A stretch of DNA of 64,000 nt from Clostridiales bacterium (GTDB taxonomy: Bacteria; Bacillota; Clostridia; Saccharofermentanales; Saccharofermentanaceae): positions 1 to 64,000 of the forward strand of contig JAFWPB010000026.1 of assembly GCA_017545245.1 (NCBI GenBank). Reading direction: 5' to 3'. This document shows positions 33,731-42,264 of the stretch, piece by piece. The translations under genes and the position numbers were made by a program. The notes under the pieces were generated by a model, which was given only the letters and a program-made list of their open reading frames with translations, had not been told where the DNA came from and ran no database searches. How positions within the stretch are numbered: the stretch's first letter is position 1; every line of letters begins with the position of its first letter.

Positions 33731-34870
33731 TTACTCGATCGCATCGATCGTCTGAATCTTTTTCATACCATGGAACAGCGGAATCTGTATGATCGCCAGC
33801 ATGCATCCGATAACTACCATGATCAAGGGGACCGCTTTCGGTCTCCAATACCGGACCGAGATACCGATTGGATTATTTACCGCTTTTTCCATGAACAATA
33901 CACCCAGCCAGGAAACCACGCTACCAAGAAGCACCGCTGCGCCAATGCTGATCAGCAGTTCTTTTAGCGCCATAATATAGATCTCACCTGTACCAAACCC
34001 AATCGAGTGTTCCAGGCACCATTCATTATGTCTGTCCATGATGTGGAGCGACATGACCACCACAACACAAATCAGAAGAAGACTTCCGGCTACACCGACA
34101 AAAATTGTTCTGACTGTATTCATCGAACCCATCGAATCGTTATAGTTTTTTTCTGCCTTCGCCAAATCATAATAATATGTACATTCGTATCCAAGTTTTT
34201 CAATATCCGGCTTGAAATCATGCGCCGCATCTTTTGAAGTTAAAAGAAGCATACACACATTGTTCTCTCCGGGATAAGCAATACCAAACACCGGATAACA
34301 GCTGGAAGAAACCGTTCCGACGATTTTATATTTTGCTCCCATGCCTTTCATCAAAGCACTGTCATCGGGCTGATTTGCACGGACTTTTTCATCTACAACG
34401 ATCTCACCCGGCTCTTCCGGCATACGGCCGGTCACGAGCTTTGCATTCAGATCTTCCAGATAATACTCACACTCTTCTTTCTTGCCGAAAAGGTACGCGG
34501 AGACCGAAGATTCACCGACCAGAGAATGGATTGTCACATACTGGTATCCGTACACCAGGACTTTCTTGACACCATCGATCGTTTCGAGCTTTCCGGTTGC
34601 CTCATACATAGTGTTCCATGCTGCATCGAGGAATTCCTCATCACTATCAAAATCTTCGGACGTGAATCCTAATCCGATAGATAAATCCCGCTGATGCTGA
34701 AACGGAACCTCCCACATCTGACGGAATGGTTCATCCATACAGCCGATCAAATAATCCAGCATATACATCATCACCATGAACATCGTAATACTGATGATCA
34801 ATGCCGATGTACGTCCTTTATTATTCCGGATATACGGCAGTGGAGATAATTTCATTTTCTTCGCACGCAT
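33731..34870 (-). CDS. FtsX-like ABC transporter permease (first gene of operon)
   Basis: A 379-residue permease with one FtsX module: an N-terminal helix (about 20-42) containing ALIISITMFMVMMYMLDYLI, an outer domain of about 200 residues, and three C-terminal helices ending in a short cytoplasmic tail. GLEHSIGFGTG-type loop (HSIGFGTGEIYIMALKELL) follows the second helix. It is 12 bp before the ATPase gene. Upstream, between it and the response regulator terminator, lie three GATATGAC repeats at a 24-bp period that are likely regulator sites. Confidence 0.87.
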   Translation of the reverse strand: MRAKKMKLSPLPYIRNNKGRTSALIISITMFMVMMYMLDYLIGCMDEPFRQMWEVPFQHQRDLSIGLGFTSEDFDSDEEFLDAAWNTMYEATGKLETIDGVKKVLVYGYQYVTIHSLVGESSVSAYLFGKKEECEYYLEDLNAKLVTGRMPEEPGEIVVDEKVRANQPDDSALMKGMGAKYKIVGTVSSSCYPVFGIAYPGENNVCMLLLTSKDAAHDFKPDIEKLGYECTYYYDLAKAEKNYNDSMGSMNTVRTIFVGVAGSLLLICVVVVMSLHIMDRHNEWCLEHSIGFGTGEIYIMALKELLISIGAAVLLGSVVSWLGVLFMEKAVNNPIGISVRYWRPKAVPLIMVVIGCMLAIIQIPLFHGMKKIQTIDAIE

Positions 34871-34917
34871 CCAAATACACGCTCCTTCGTTTCACTTGCC
34901 ATAACTTTACTAAACTT

Positions 34918-34973
34918 GTCATATCGGCAAAAGTTACTCAGGTCATATCTTTCACTATGACCGGCGTCATATC
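34918..34973. promoter_or_regulatory. Three GATATGAC direct repeats at exact 24-bp period
   Basis: On the minus strand GATATGAC occurs at 34966-34973, 34942-34949 and 34918-34925, each 24 bp apart and so on nearly the same face of the helix. The first is also part of the palindrome ATGAC-CGGC-GTCAT (34957-34970). They lie 50-100 bp upstream of the exporter operon and after the terminator of the two-component operon. Confidence 0.75.
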
Positions 34974-34989
34974 GTGATCCAAAAGCGCA

Positions 34990-35031
34990 AAAAGAGGCGT
35001 TCCCCATGTGACCGTAGTCACGGGAACGCCT
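34990..35031 (-). terminator. Terminator of the two-component operon
   Basis: AGGCGTTCCC pairs perfectly with GGGAACGCCT; on the minus strand CTCTTTTTGC follows. Confidence 0.85.
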
Positions 35032-35057
35032 ACCAAACGTTCGTTGATTCGTTTTCT

Positions 35058-35783
35058 TCAGAACTTGAATTCCTGCAATTTCAACACAAGACGCGTGCGG
35101 TCATGCTCGTCCATTTTATCGTAGATATTCGAAACATAGTTCTTCACAGTCCCTTCGCTGATAAAGAGGATCGACGCGATCTGCGCATTCGTACAGCCTT
35201 CGCAGATCAGCCGGCAAATCTCGATCTCACGTTCGGTGATACCGGCATCTTTCAATTCCTGCACATTTTTCTTTGCGGCTTCTGAAGAAGCGTTCTTCTC
35301 TTTTGCAGCAGAAGCGCTTACCCCTTCGGCACTTCCCGAAGCTGTTCCACTTTCCGGACTGACCCCGGAAGCGAGCATGGCATTTAACTTCTGCATAACT
35401 TTCTGATCCAGCACGCTCTGCCCCTTGACCGCCTGTGCAACCGCGTTCAGGATCGCATCTTTTCCCGAATCTTTCAGAAGATATCCGGTCGCACCGCCGG
35501 CAATGGCATTGGCAATATTCTTTTCATCATAAAAAGTGGTAAGCACGATGATCTTTACCTGAGGAAAATCTGCATGTACTTTCGGAATCAGCTCGATTCC
35601 GCCCATACCTGGCATATTCAGATCGACCAGCATCAGGTCCGGCACCTCTTTTTGAAGGCTCTCCAATGCTTCCATGCCATTTCCGGCTTTTCCGCAGACC
35701 TCATAATCTCCCGACATCGTCAGAATGATCTCCAGACTCTCCAGAAGTAAAGGTTCATCATCAACTAACAGTATCTTTGCCAT
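35058..35783 (-). CDS. NarL/LuxR family response regulator
   Basis: A 241-residue regulator starting at ATG 35783 (MAKILLVDDEP), 7 bases after GGAGG. The receiver domain has the acidic pair DDE, the phosphoacceptor Asp in LMLVDLNMPGMGG (about 52) and the conserved Thr/Lys in VLTTFYDEKN. The C-terminal HTH reads ITEREIEICRLICEGCTNAQ and then SEGTVKNYVSNIYDKM. A low-complexity Ser/Ala/Gly linker of about 40 residues (around 122-162) separates the domains, much longer than usual. Partner of the adjacent histidine kinase; the exporter operon next door is its likely target. Confidence 0.9.
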   Translation of the reverse strand: MAKILLVDDEPLLLESLEIILTMSGDYEVCGKAGNGMEALESLQKEVPDLMLVDLNMPGMGGIELIPKVHADFPQVKIIVLTTFYDEKNIANAIAGGATGYLLKDSGKDAILNAVAQAVKGQSVLDQKVMQKLNAMLASGVSPESGTASGSAEGVSASAAKEKNASSEAAKKNVQELKDAGITEREIEICRLICEGCTNAQIASILFISEGTVKNYVSNIYDKMDEHDRTRLVLKLQEFKF

Positions 35784-35785
35784 AT

Positions 35786-36982
35786 TCACCCCTCCAGTGG
35801 TAAGGAAAGACTAACCACAAAACCATCTTCACTCTCGATCACACAGGAACCGCCGCACGTTTCCGCATAGTCACGCATCTTCCGCAGGCCATACCCCTGG
35901 TTCATCTTACTTTTCTTCTCTTCCAGTGAGATCTTACCCCAGCCGTTTCCATTATCCTGTACTTTTAACCGCACATTCTTCTCATCATACACAAAAGTGA
36001 CCACGAAGATTTTTGCCTCTCCGTGCTTCACTCCGTTTGTCAAAAGTTCTGAAAGCGAGCTGCTCAGAAATGAGGCCACATCGATCGGGATCCGGTCCTC
36101 GCTGTCGATCTGCGCGAAATTGTGATAGACCTTCACATCCGTATCCATCATGAATTCTTTTGTCATTGTATCAAGCGATTTCATATAGTCCGAAAGCATG
36201 ATCTTGTCATCCTCCGCATCCAGCGTACGGACTACGCTTCGGACAGACGTAATCGCCTCATGCACCCTGCTGTTGGCCACTTCGATCTTCTCAATCGCCC
36301 GTTCCTGATCGTTCGGCACCAGCATGGACGCAGCATCCAGCGTGACTGTCGCCGCAGAAAGAGTATGTCCCACATAGTTATGGATATCCCGGGAGATCCG
36401 TTCTCTCTCTTCCAGTCTGGCATTCCGCTCGTTGAGCTTCTGTGATTTAGCGATTTCTTCACGAAGGCTTCTCTGCTCCATCGCTTCCACAGCTGCAGAA
36501 GTCAGTGCCCGTTCCAGCTTCTGATCCGTCGTTTTCATTCTTCGCATAAGCAAAAGCAAGACTTCCAAAATAAGATAGACCGATATCAATAGGATCCCTG
36601 AAAGAATCGTCACCGAAAGACTTGGTTTCTTCATCAGAACATAGAAGATCATGGCAAATACACACATTCCCAAGCTTGCCGCCCGGCATAAATTCTTCTG
36701 TTCGAAAAGCACTCCCGCTATGGGCAAAAGGCCAATGGCGCCGATATACCAGTACGGAAGAAGAATCACGGCCGCAAAAGAAAACATGATTAAAACTACC
36801 TTAGAAACCAGTAAAACTTTGTCTTCCATAAAAAAGGAAAGGTTCAAAAACAGCATCGCCAATGCAAAATATACACCACCGAGGAAAAAGCCGCTATGAA
36901 TGAACAGGAGGACGCTCTGGGCAAGTATCCCCAACATCGCCCCATGCCACAATATCTGTTTTTCGACGGAATCTATACTCAA
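35786..36982 (-). CDS. Sensor histidine kinase, HisKA_3 (LiaS/DesK-like)
   Basis: About 398 residues. The N-terminal third has around five membrane helices with very short loops, so it probably senses within or near the membrane. The dimerisation domain shows RISRDIHNYVGHTLSAA (about 194-210) with the phosphoacceptor His, and the ATPase domain has ELLTNGVKHGEAKI (N box) and VQDNGNGWGKI. The start appears to be TTG 36982, 9 bases after AAGGGAG; ATG 36937 is the alternative. It ends 2 bp before the response regulator start, sharing GGAGGGG as its ribosome site. Confidence 0.88.
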   Translation of the reverse strand: MSIDSVEKQILWHGAMLGILAQSVLLFIHSGFFLGGVYFALAMLFLNLSFFMEDKVLLVSKVVLIMFSFAAVILLPYWYIGAIGLLPIAGVLFEQKNLCRAASLGMCVFAMIFYVLMKKPSLSVTILSGILLISVYLILEVLLLLMRRMKTTDQKLERALTSAAVEAMEQRSLREEIAKSQKLNERNARLEERERISRDIHNYVGHTLSAATVTLDAASMLVPNDQERAIEKIEVANSRVHEAITSVRSVVRTLDAEDDKIMLSDYMKSLDTMTKEFMMDTDVKVYHNFAQIDSEDRIPIDVASFLSSSLSELLTNGVKHGEAKIFVVTFVYDEKNVRLKVQDNGNGWGKISLEEKKSKMNQGYGLRKMRDYAETCGGSCVIESEDGFVVSLSLPLEG

Positions 36983-37065
36983 CGATAAAAACTCCCTTCC
37001 CCTCGCATATCTCTATTATACACGAAGGAAAGGGATTCGATGAAACTCATCTTATATGTACCGGA

Positions 37066-38181
37066 TCAGATATAGATATGCACATATTCCTTCTTGCCGG
37101 TGGCGACGGTGTCGTCGTCAACTTCATGTTCGATCAGGATCTGTTCCTGTGTCAGCATAAAGAAACGGATCCATTCAGAAGAACCTACTTCTCCAAGCTC
37201 GTCTGCCCAGGTAATATCTACGTGATATGTGCCTTCCGGAACTTTTACGAGATTCCAGGCATGTCCGATCCCTCTATATATTCCACTCACTGTCTTGCAA
37301 TAAAGGTTGGCCCTCTGACAAAGGTATTGCATCGCAGCAGCATAGCCTGCACAAACCGATTTTCCGCCCATTATGCCTGCCCAGGGTGCCGCCTGAACAG
37401 ATGCATATCCGTCATAGTCATAGTCCTCATTATTTGAAATCTGTTCTGCCAGATAATAATACTTCTCATAGGCGGTCATATCATCCGTCAGGCCGGACAA
37501 GATCTCATCCACTTTCTTATAGAAGGCATCCATACCAGCTTTCACATCATCAATATCGTGGCTTGGATCCTGATCTTCCCATTTGCAGAAGTATTCCAAC
37601 CGGATACCACTCAAATCTCCGTTATCATCAGAAACTTCAACAAGATTATAGTAATTCATGTAGTCAAGATGCATCCTGTCAATGACACCCGCACAAAATA
37701 GAATGTCATCCATATAGTCATAGCCAAGTTCTTTTCGGTCATAATAATGCGGTTCAAACTTAGCGATCTTGTCACCTAGATCATCGTAGATCTTTCTCTG
37801 TTGCTCGGTCATCTCCGGTAATTCCAGTTCCTCGTAAGGATAACAGGTCAGATCCCGATTCGGGTCAATGGTTTCGGTCGTCGGCTCCGGTTCCGGTTCA
37901 GTAGTCGGTTCTTCTGTTGTCGTGGTTACTTCAGTAGTAGTTGCTTCTGTTGTGGTTGTCGCTTCCGTCGTGGTTGTCGCTTCCGTCGTGGTTGTCGCTT
38001 CCGTCGTTGTCTCTGTAGTTTCTTCCGCTGTAGCGGGTGTAGTAGCAGCGGCCGACGTCGTTTCACTTACTTTAGCCGTCTCTTCTTTCTTCGCGCAGGA
38101 GGCCATTACTGAAACCATCATGGCTACTGACAAAACCAGACTTACTGTTTTCGTTCCGAGGTTATTCTTCTTTCTCAACAT
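37066..38181 (-). CDS. Transglutaminase-like lipoprotein with Thr-rich linker
   Basis: A 371-residue exported lipoprotein. The signal peptide ends VMASCAKK (Cys about 29). A linker of about 80 residues consists of Thr, Glu and Ala repeats, then a globular domain. The transglutaminase-like triad is visible: Cys in GGKSVCAGYAAAMQYLC (about 282), His in GIYRGIGHAWNLVKV (about 313) and Asp in YHVDITWADE (about 328). Bacterial members are usually peptidases or cell-wall enzymes rather than cross-linkers. The linker DNA holds three exact copies of an 18-bp repeat. It lies just downstream of the peptidase E-like gene. Confidence 0.82.
   Translation of the reverse strand: MLRKKNNLGTKTVSLVLSVAMMVSVMASCAKKEETAKVSETTSAAATTPATAEETTETTTEATTTTEATTTTEATTTTEATTTEVTTTTEEPTTEPEPEPTTETIDPNRDLTCYPYEELELPEMTEQQRKIYDDLGDKIAKFEPHYYDRKELGYDYMDDILFCAGVIDRMHLDYMNYYNLVEVSDDNGDLSGIRLEYFCKWEDQDPSHDIDDVKAGMDAFYKKVDEILSGLTDDMTAYEKYYYLAEQISNNEDYDYDGYASVQAAPWAGIMGGKSVCAGYAAAMQYLCQRANLYCKTVSGIYRGIGHAWNLVKVPEGTYHVDITWADELGEVGSSEWIRFFMLTQEQILIEHEVDDDTVATGKKEYVHIYI
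37952..38005. repeat. 18-bp tandem repeat x3 within the lipoprotein linker
   Basis: GTGGTTGTCGCTTCCGTC is repeated exactly three times (37952, 37970, 37988), with degenerate copies on both sides. It encodes the Thr-Thr-Thr-Glu-Ala-Thr unit of the linker in frame, so slippage would change linker length without a frameshift. Confidence 0.9.
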
Positions 38182-38229
38182 AGATCCTTTTACTTCTCTT
38201 TCCTTTCCGATTCAAAAAAACTGTTCCTG

Positions 38230-38973
38230 TTATAATCTGATCGAATCGCCATCCTGGCAGATCTTCTCGATTGTTCTGTCCTTGATGCGATAGGCTTCAC
38301 CATAAAGTATCTCACCAGATCCGTCATTTACAATATAACTTCCGTCATTTAAGGCGATAAATTCGTGTCCCACACTGTCATCAAACGTTATATCGTCGAT
38401 CAGACGTTTTCCGTCAAGATATTCATTCCGAAGCGACTGGAAATGCGGATAGATCTGGACTTTCGTTAATCCGAGGCCGGATATCCATCGCTGAAAGTCC
38501 GGATCGATTGATTCGCCCGGCAATTCCGGTCCGGCATAAACAGTCTCGGCACAATTCATCGAACCCGCACTCCACGCGAGAACTAATCCTTCAAAATCAG
38601 AGAGTTTCTCACGAAGTCTGATCTTTTTGAAAAAAACATTCTGCGTAGGCACATGTCCGCCGGTCAGGATGATTACGTCAGTTTCATCGATCCGCTCCGC
38701 TTCCTGCTCGTTACGGTCATCGCACATCACGACACGGGAACAAGTCAGACCACTCATTGGAAGAGCCCGTCGGAAACAAGAAAAGACATCGTCATTCTTT
38801 TCGTGATCATCCGGTGATGCGCAGAGCATCAGGACTCTGGACTCCGGCTTCCAATACTCGCGTATCCGGTTCAAAAGACCATTTGCTTCTGCCAGAACAG
38901 AAGGATGCCGTTTCCCCTCCACCTTGATGCAGCCACCAAGCCAGCTCGTTAAAAATACTGTTTTCTCCGCCAT
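38230..38973 (-). CDS. Peptidase E-like protein (S51 / class I amidotransferase-like)
   Basis: A 247-residue protein of the peptidase S51 fold. The nucleophile elbow AWSAGSMNC (about 134-142) carries the Ser; IILTGGHVPTQN (about 100-111) and DSGDGSYIV-like end segments match the family. Peptidase E cleaves Asp-X dipeptides; this protein is more divergent than the enterobacterial enzyme, so the substrate is uncertain. GGGAGAAG precedes the ATG. The lipoprotein gene follows 48 bp later on the same strand. Confidence 0.72.
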   Translation of the reverse strand: MAEKTVFLTSWLGGCIKVEGKRHPSVLAEANGLLNRIREYWKPESRVLMLCASPDDHEKNDDVFSCFRRALPMSGLTCSRVVMCDDRNEQEAERIDETDVIILTGGHVPTQNVFFKKIRLREKLSDFEGLVLAWSAGSMNCAETVYAGPELPGESIDPDFQRWISGLGLTKVQIYPHFQSLRNEYLDGKRLIDDITFDDSVGHEFIALNDGSYIVNDGSGEILYGEAYRIKDRTIEKICQDGDSIRL

Positions 38974-39020
38974 AGATTTCTTCTCCCGCTCTTCTTTTCC
39001 TCAAATGCCAACTTTCAAAA

Positions 39021-40517
39021 TCAATTTGATCCCCGAACCACTCTTGAATAATCGTAACCTTGATCCGTGGTCATCTCACAGGATTTCAATGTGAAGTATT
39101 CCACACCGAAACCACGGATACTGAAGTCCAGTTTCACATCTCCGTCAGTTGCCGTCATGATCTTCGAAGTGATCAGTGGAGAATCTGCCCGTTTCAGAAG
39201 TTCAAGCTGGGCTTGAGATGGTGCAGCAGGCTCTCCAATATCGTGCCAAAGCTTCAAAGGATTGGTGGTAACCGGATCTACCGTTTGACGGATACAGGTC
39301 TGCTTTTTCTCTTTTACAGGCAATGTAAAACTCTTCTTCAGCGTTTTCTTTTCCCTGTTCCAGACAATACCACGGATTTCTTTCTTATCCTCACTCTCGA
39401 CGATCACGCAGTCTTCGTCCTTATAAATGCAGCGTCCCGACAATTCCTGCAATCTTTTAAAGAATGCAAATGTCCAGAAAGTCGGCTTTCTTACGCCACC
39501 GGCTGCAACAAGGCCGAATCCACCATGGAACTGGGTATGTGGAATACCTGCTTCTTCAAATACATCTCCAAAAGTCCAGTAGGAATAGGATTCATTGACA
39601 TCACCAAGATGCGATAACTGGTGAGCAATATACGCCGCATTCTCGTTCGTATCGTGGATCGGGTTGGTAGGTGTATAAGAAGTATTAAACTCCGTAATAT
39701 GGATCGGCAGCCCTTTGAACTCTTTATAAGAATCAATTGCTACACGTGACGTTTTCAGGTTGTCAAAACCCAGGAAAGGATCAGACAGTTTCTGATATGT
39801 AAAATGACCTTTGAACTGAGGCAATTCCGTCGTGTAATGGTGTCTGGTGATAAAGTCCGGAGAAAGCTTCTCCTTGCGGCAGAAATCCAGGAAACTTCTG
39901 ATCCAGAACTCATCTTTCACGCCGCATACGGCAGGTCCGCCGACCTGAAAACGGGAATCGACCTTTTTCACCGCTTCAAAGGTGATCTTAAACAATTTGA
40001 AGTATTCTTCCATATCGGCATCTTTCCAGAAACCAGGAAGGTTCGGTTCGTTCCAGACCTCGACCGGCCAGTTTACGACACGGTCACGGCCATATCGGTC
40101 ACAGAGATGGGTAAGCGTCGTCATGACCAGTTCAGCCCACTTCTCATAGCTTTTCGGAGGGGTGACATTTCCCTTCCAGTAGAAAATCGTTTGTGTACCA
40201 GATGCCAGTGCACCAGGCATAAAACCGAGTTCGAGAAAAGGCTCGATCCCCTGCTCGATATAGCTGTCCATTACACGGTCAAGATAGGTGAAATTGTAGC
40301 AGAAAGATCTCTTCTTTCCCCATCTTTTTTCTTCGTAAATACCCATATCCTCGCAAAAGAGTCCATGTCCGCGGATATGCTTAAATCCGATTTCTTCCTG
40401 GACGATCCGCAATTCGTCCTGGTATTCCTTGGTAAGTGCCAGGCCCATACGTCCTGTTCCTACGCAGAAGTCTACATTGTTATGAAACGTATATTTCTTC
40501 TTTCTGTCAATTCTCAT
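39021..40517 (-). CDS. Glycoside hydrolase family 39 (beta-xylosidase-like)
   Basis: A 498-residue TIM-barrel glycosidase starting at ATG 40517 with GGGAGG upstream. The opening NNVDFCVGTGRMGLALTK and YLDRVMDSYIEQGIEPFLEL are typical of GH39. The acid/base Glu is in PVEVWNEPNLPGFW (about 170) and the nucleophile Glu in LPIHITEFNTSYTP (about 280). A beta-sandwich follows to the C-terminus. There is no signal peptide, so it acts on imported xylo-oligosaccharides or other small glycosides. No sugar transporter or regulator adjoins it. Confidence 0.9.
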   Translation of the reverse strand: MRIDRKKKYTFHNNVDFCVGTGRMGLALTKEYQDELRIVQEEIGFKHIRGHGLFCEDMGIYEEKRWGKKRSFCYNFTYLDRVMDSYIEQGIEPFLELGFMPGALASGTQTIFYWKGNVTPPKSYEKWAELVMTTLTHLCDRYGRDRVVNWPVEVWNEPNLPGFWKDADMEEYFKLFKITFEAVKKVDSRFQVGGPAVCGVKDEFWIRSFLDFCRKEKLSPDFITRHHYTTELPQFKGHFTYQKLSDPFLGFDNLKTSRVAIDSYKEFKGLPIHITEFNTSYTPTNPIHDTNENAAYIAHQLSHLGDVNESYSYWTFGDVFEEAGIPHTQFHGGFGLVAAGGVRKPTFWTFAFFKRLQELSGRCIYKDEDCVIVESEDKKEIRGIVWNREKKTLKKSFTLPVKEKKQTCIRQTVDPVTTNPLKLWHDIGEPAAPSQAQLELLKRADSPLITSKIMTATDGDVKLDFSIRGFGVEYFTLKSCEMTTDQGYDYSRVVRGSN

Positions 40518-40629
40518 AAGTGTTCCTCCCACTAGCAATACAGTTTATACTGAGACTTCTAAAACATTTTACACTAAAATCAATGACTGAGCAGTAAAAC
40601 TTTCCATCCGATCTTTTCAGATACTTCTT

Positions 40630-41400
40630 TTACAGTTTTCTCGCCTTTATGCAAAACGAAATCGGCAGCATCTTTGCTTTTCTCGTCTTGGGATCCAGAT
40701 CTCCTTCTGCATTAATAGATGCCTGATCGCTTTCTTCAACGAGTTGTTCGATGACAAATCCGGCTTTGGCCAAAGCATTGATGTATGTCGATATTTTTCG
40801 ATTGCACAGAATAATCTCGCTGTCATCGACCGGCATCGCAAAGTACGACTCATCAAAATAGCTTTTCGTCATCACGAGTTTGTCTTCATCAAAGACGTCT
40901 TTTCTCTCTTTGCATGACCAGGCAATGCAGTAATTCAGCGTGTGATGCCAGCTGAAAATGAAGATGCCGTCTTTCTTCAGATAAGAAGCGATCTTATCAA
41001 AAGTACCCTGCAAATCTGTAGTCCAGCCGATTCCATAGATGGAATACACATAGTCAAAATACTCTTTCGGAACATCCAGTTCATCTTCCATTTTTGCGCA
41101 AATCAACTTGGCCGAACAGCCGTTGTCCGCAAGAAGTCCGGAAGCGTTGTCGAGCTGCTTCTGGGAAAGATCGATTCCCCACAGTTCTTTTGCACCTTTA
41201 TTCGCGTTATAAAGTAATGAATGACCGCTTCCGCAGCATATCTCCAGCATGCTTTTCCCACTTACATCACCAAACAGATGCAAGTCGTCTTCTGTCGGGA
41301 AACGCACACCATACTCCGGCAGTGCTGTGGTTCCAAACCACAGATCCGCGTGCTCATCCCAGTAGTTCTTATTCACTTCGATTATTTCTTCATCACGCAT
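40630..41400 (-). CDS. Class I SAM-dependent methyltransferase
   Basis: About 256 residues from ATG 41400 (MRDEEIIEVNKNYWDEHAD), with GTGGAG 9 bases upstream inside the preceding gene. SAM-binding motif I is MLEICCGSGHSLLY (about 54-67), followed by GIDLSQKQLDNA (motif II) and YVYSIYGIGWTTDL (motif IV). It is a small-molecule methyltransferase of the Methyltransf_11 type, acceptor unknown. It starts 17 bp after the metallophosphoesterase stop and probably shares its transcript. Confidence 0.85.
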   Translation of the reverse strand: MRDEEIIEVNKNYWDEHADLWFGTTALPEYGVRFPTEDDLHLFGDVSGKSMLEICCGSGHSLLYNANKGAKELWGIDLSQKQLDNASGLLADNGCSAKLICAKMEDELDVPKEYFDYVYSIYGIGWTTDLQGTFDKIASYLKKDGIFIFSWHHTLNYCIAWSCKERKDVFDEDKLVMTKSYFDESYFAMPVDDSEIILCNRKISTYINALAKAGFVIEQLVEESDQASINAEGDLDPKTRKAKMLPISFCIKARKL

Positions 41401-41416
41401 TGCAGTAAACTCCACT

Positions 41417-42238
41417 TTAGATTTCAAACACGACGATTTCCGGATTATTAAAGAAACGGGGCAAAGGCGTGCTTTCTCTTGCCAGACCGCGGCTGACGAT
41501 GAGATACTCTCCCGGTTTCAACTCGTAAAGCCCGCTGACATACTTCGCGAAGAAACCCTGATCCGGAGCATATACTCCTCTGTTCAGAAACGGGACCCGG
41601 ATTTGTCCGGCATGGGCATGTCCGGAAAGGATCAGATCAAAATCATACTGCGTGTACACATCTACTTTTTCGGGACGATGCGTAAGCAGGATCTTATAGG
41701 CATCCTCTGTTGTTTCCAACCAGGCCTGATCCATTTGTTTCTTCCAGTCTTCCAAAAATAAATATGTAGGGTCATCGACACCACATACATTGATCTTTTT
41801 CCCATTGATCGTAATCGAGGAACAAGCACCTCGAAGAACTGTTATGCCAAGACTTTCGGTATATGCGCACATTTCATCAACACGGCCGCTCCAGTATTCA
41901 TGGTTGCCTGTCACATAAAAACAAGGGCAGATATTCACAATTGTTTTCAGAAAGACCTTTGTGTTTTCATCGTCGAGTTTATCGTCAAAGATATCTCCAC
42001 CGAGAAAGATAATGTCCGGCTCCTGCTTCTTGATCAAAGACACAAGTGTTTTCTGGTCTTTTCCATAACTGCATGAATGCAGGTCAGTGACCAGGACACA
42101 TTTGACCGAAGGATCAGTCGTGTTCGGTATTTGAATCTTCTCGGTCACCGGGATCTCAAAAAGCAGAGAGATTCCGACGAACGCAAGTATGATTCCAAGT
42201 AGTATGAGTAGTCTTCTTTTTCGTGTTTTCTTATCCAT
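41417..42238 (-). CDS. Metallophosphoesterase with N-terminal membrane anchor (YkuE-like)
   Basis: A 273-residue phosphoesterase. An N-terminal Lys/Arg-rich start is followed by one membrane helix (LLILLGIILAFVGISLLFEI, about 9-28). Dimetal ligands are seen in CVLVTDLHSCSYG (DxH), FLGGDIFDD (GD), VTGNHEYWSG (GNHE), ILLTHRPEK (H) and LILSGHAHAGQI (GHxH). This is the calcineurin-like UDP-2,3-diacylglucosamine/YkuE group, which acts at the membrane surface. It lies between fic and the methyltransferase gene on the same strand. Its ribosome site is weak. Confidence 0.88.
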   Translation of the reverse strand: MDKKTRKRRLLILLGIILAFVGISLLFEIPVTEKIQIPNTTDPSVKCVLVTDLHSCSYGKDQKTLVSLIKKQEPDIIFLGGDIFDDKLDDENTKVFLKTIVNICPCFYVTGNHEYWSGRVDEMCAYTESLGITVLRGACSSITINGKKINVCGVDDPTYLFLEDWKKQMDQAWLETTEDAYKILLTHRPEKVDVYTQYDFDLILSGHAHAGQIRVPFLNRGVYAPDQGFFAKYVSGLYELKPGEYLIVSRGLARESTPLPRFFNNPEIVVFEI

Positions 42239-42264
42239 GGTTATACATATTCAATGCATATCGG

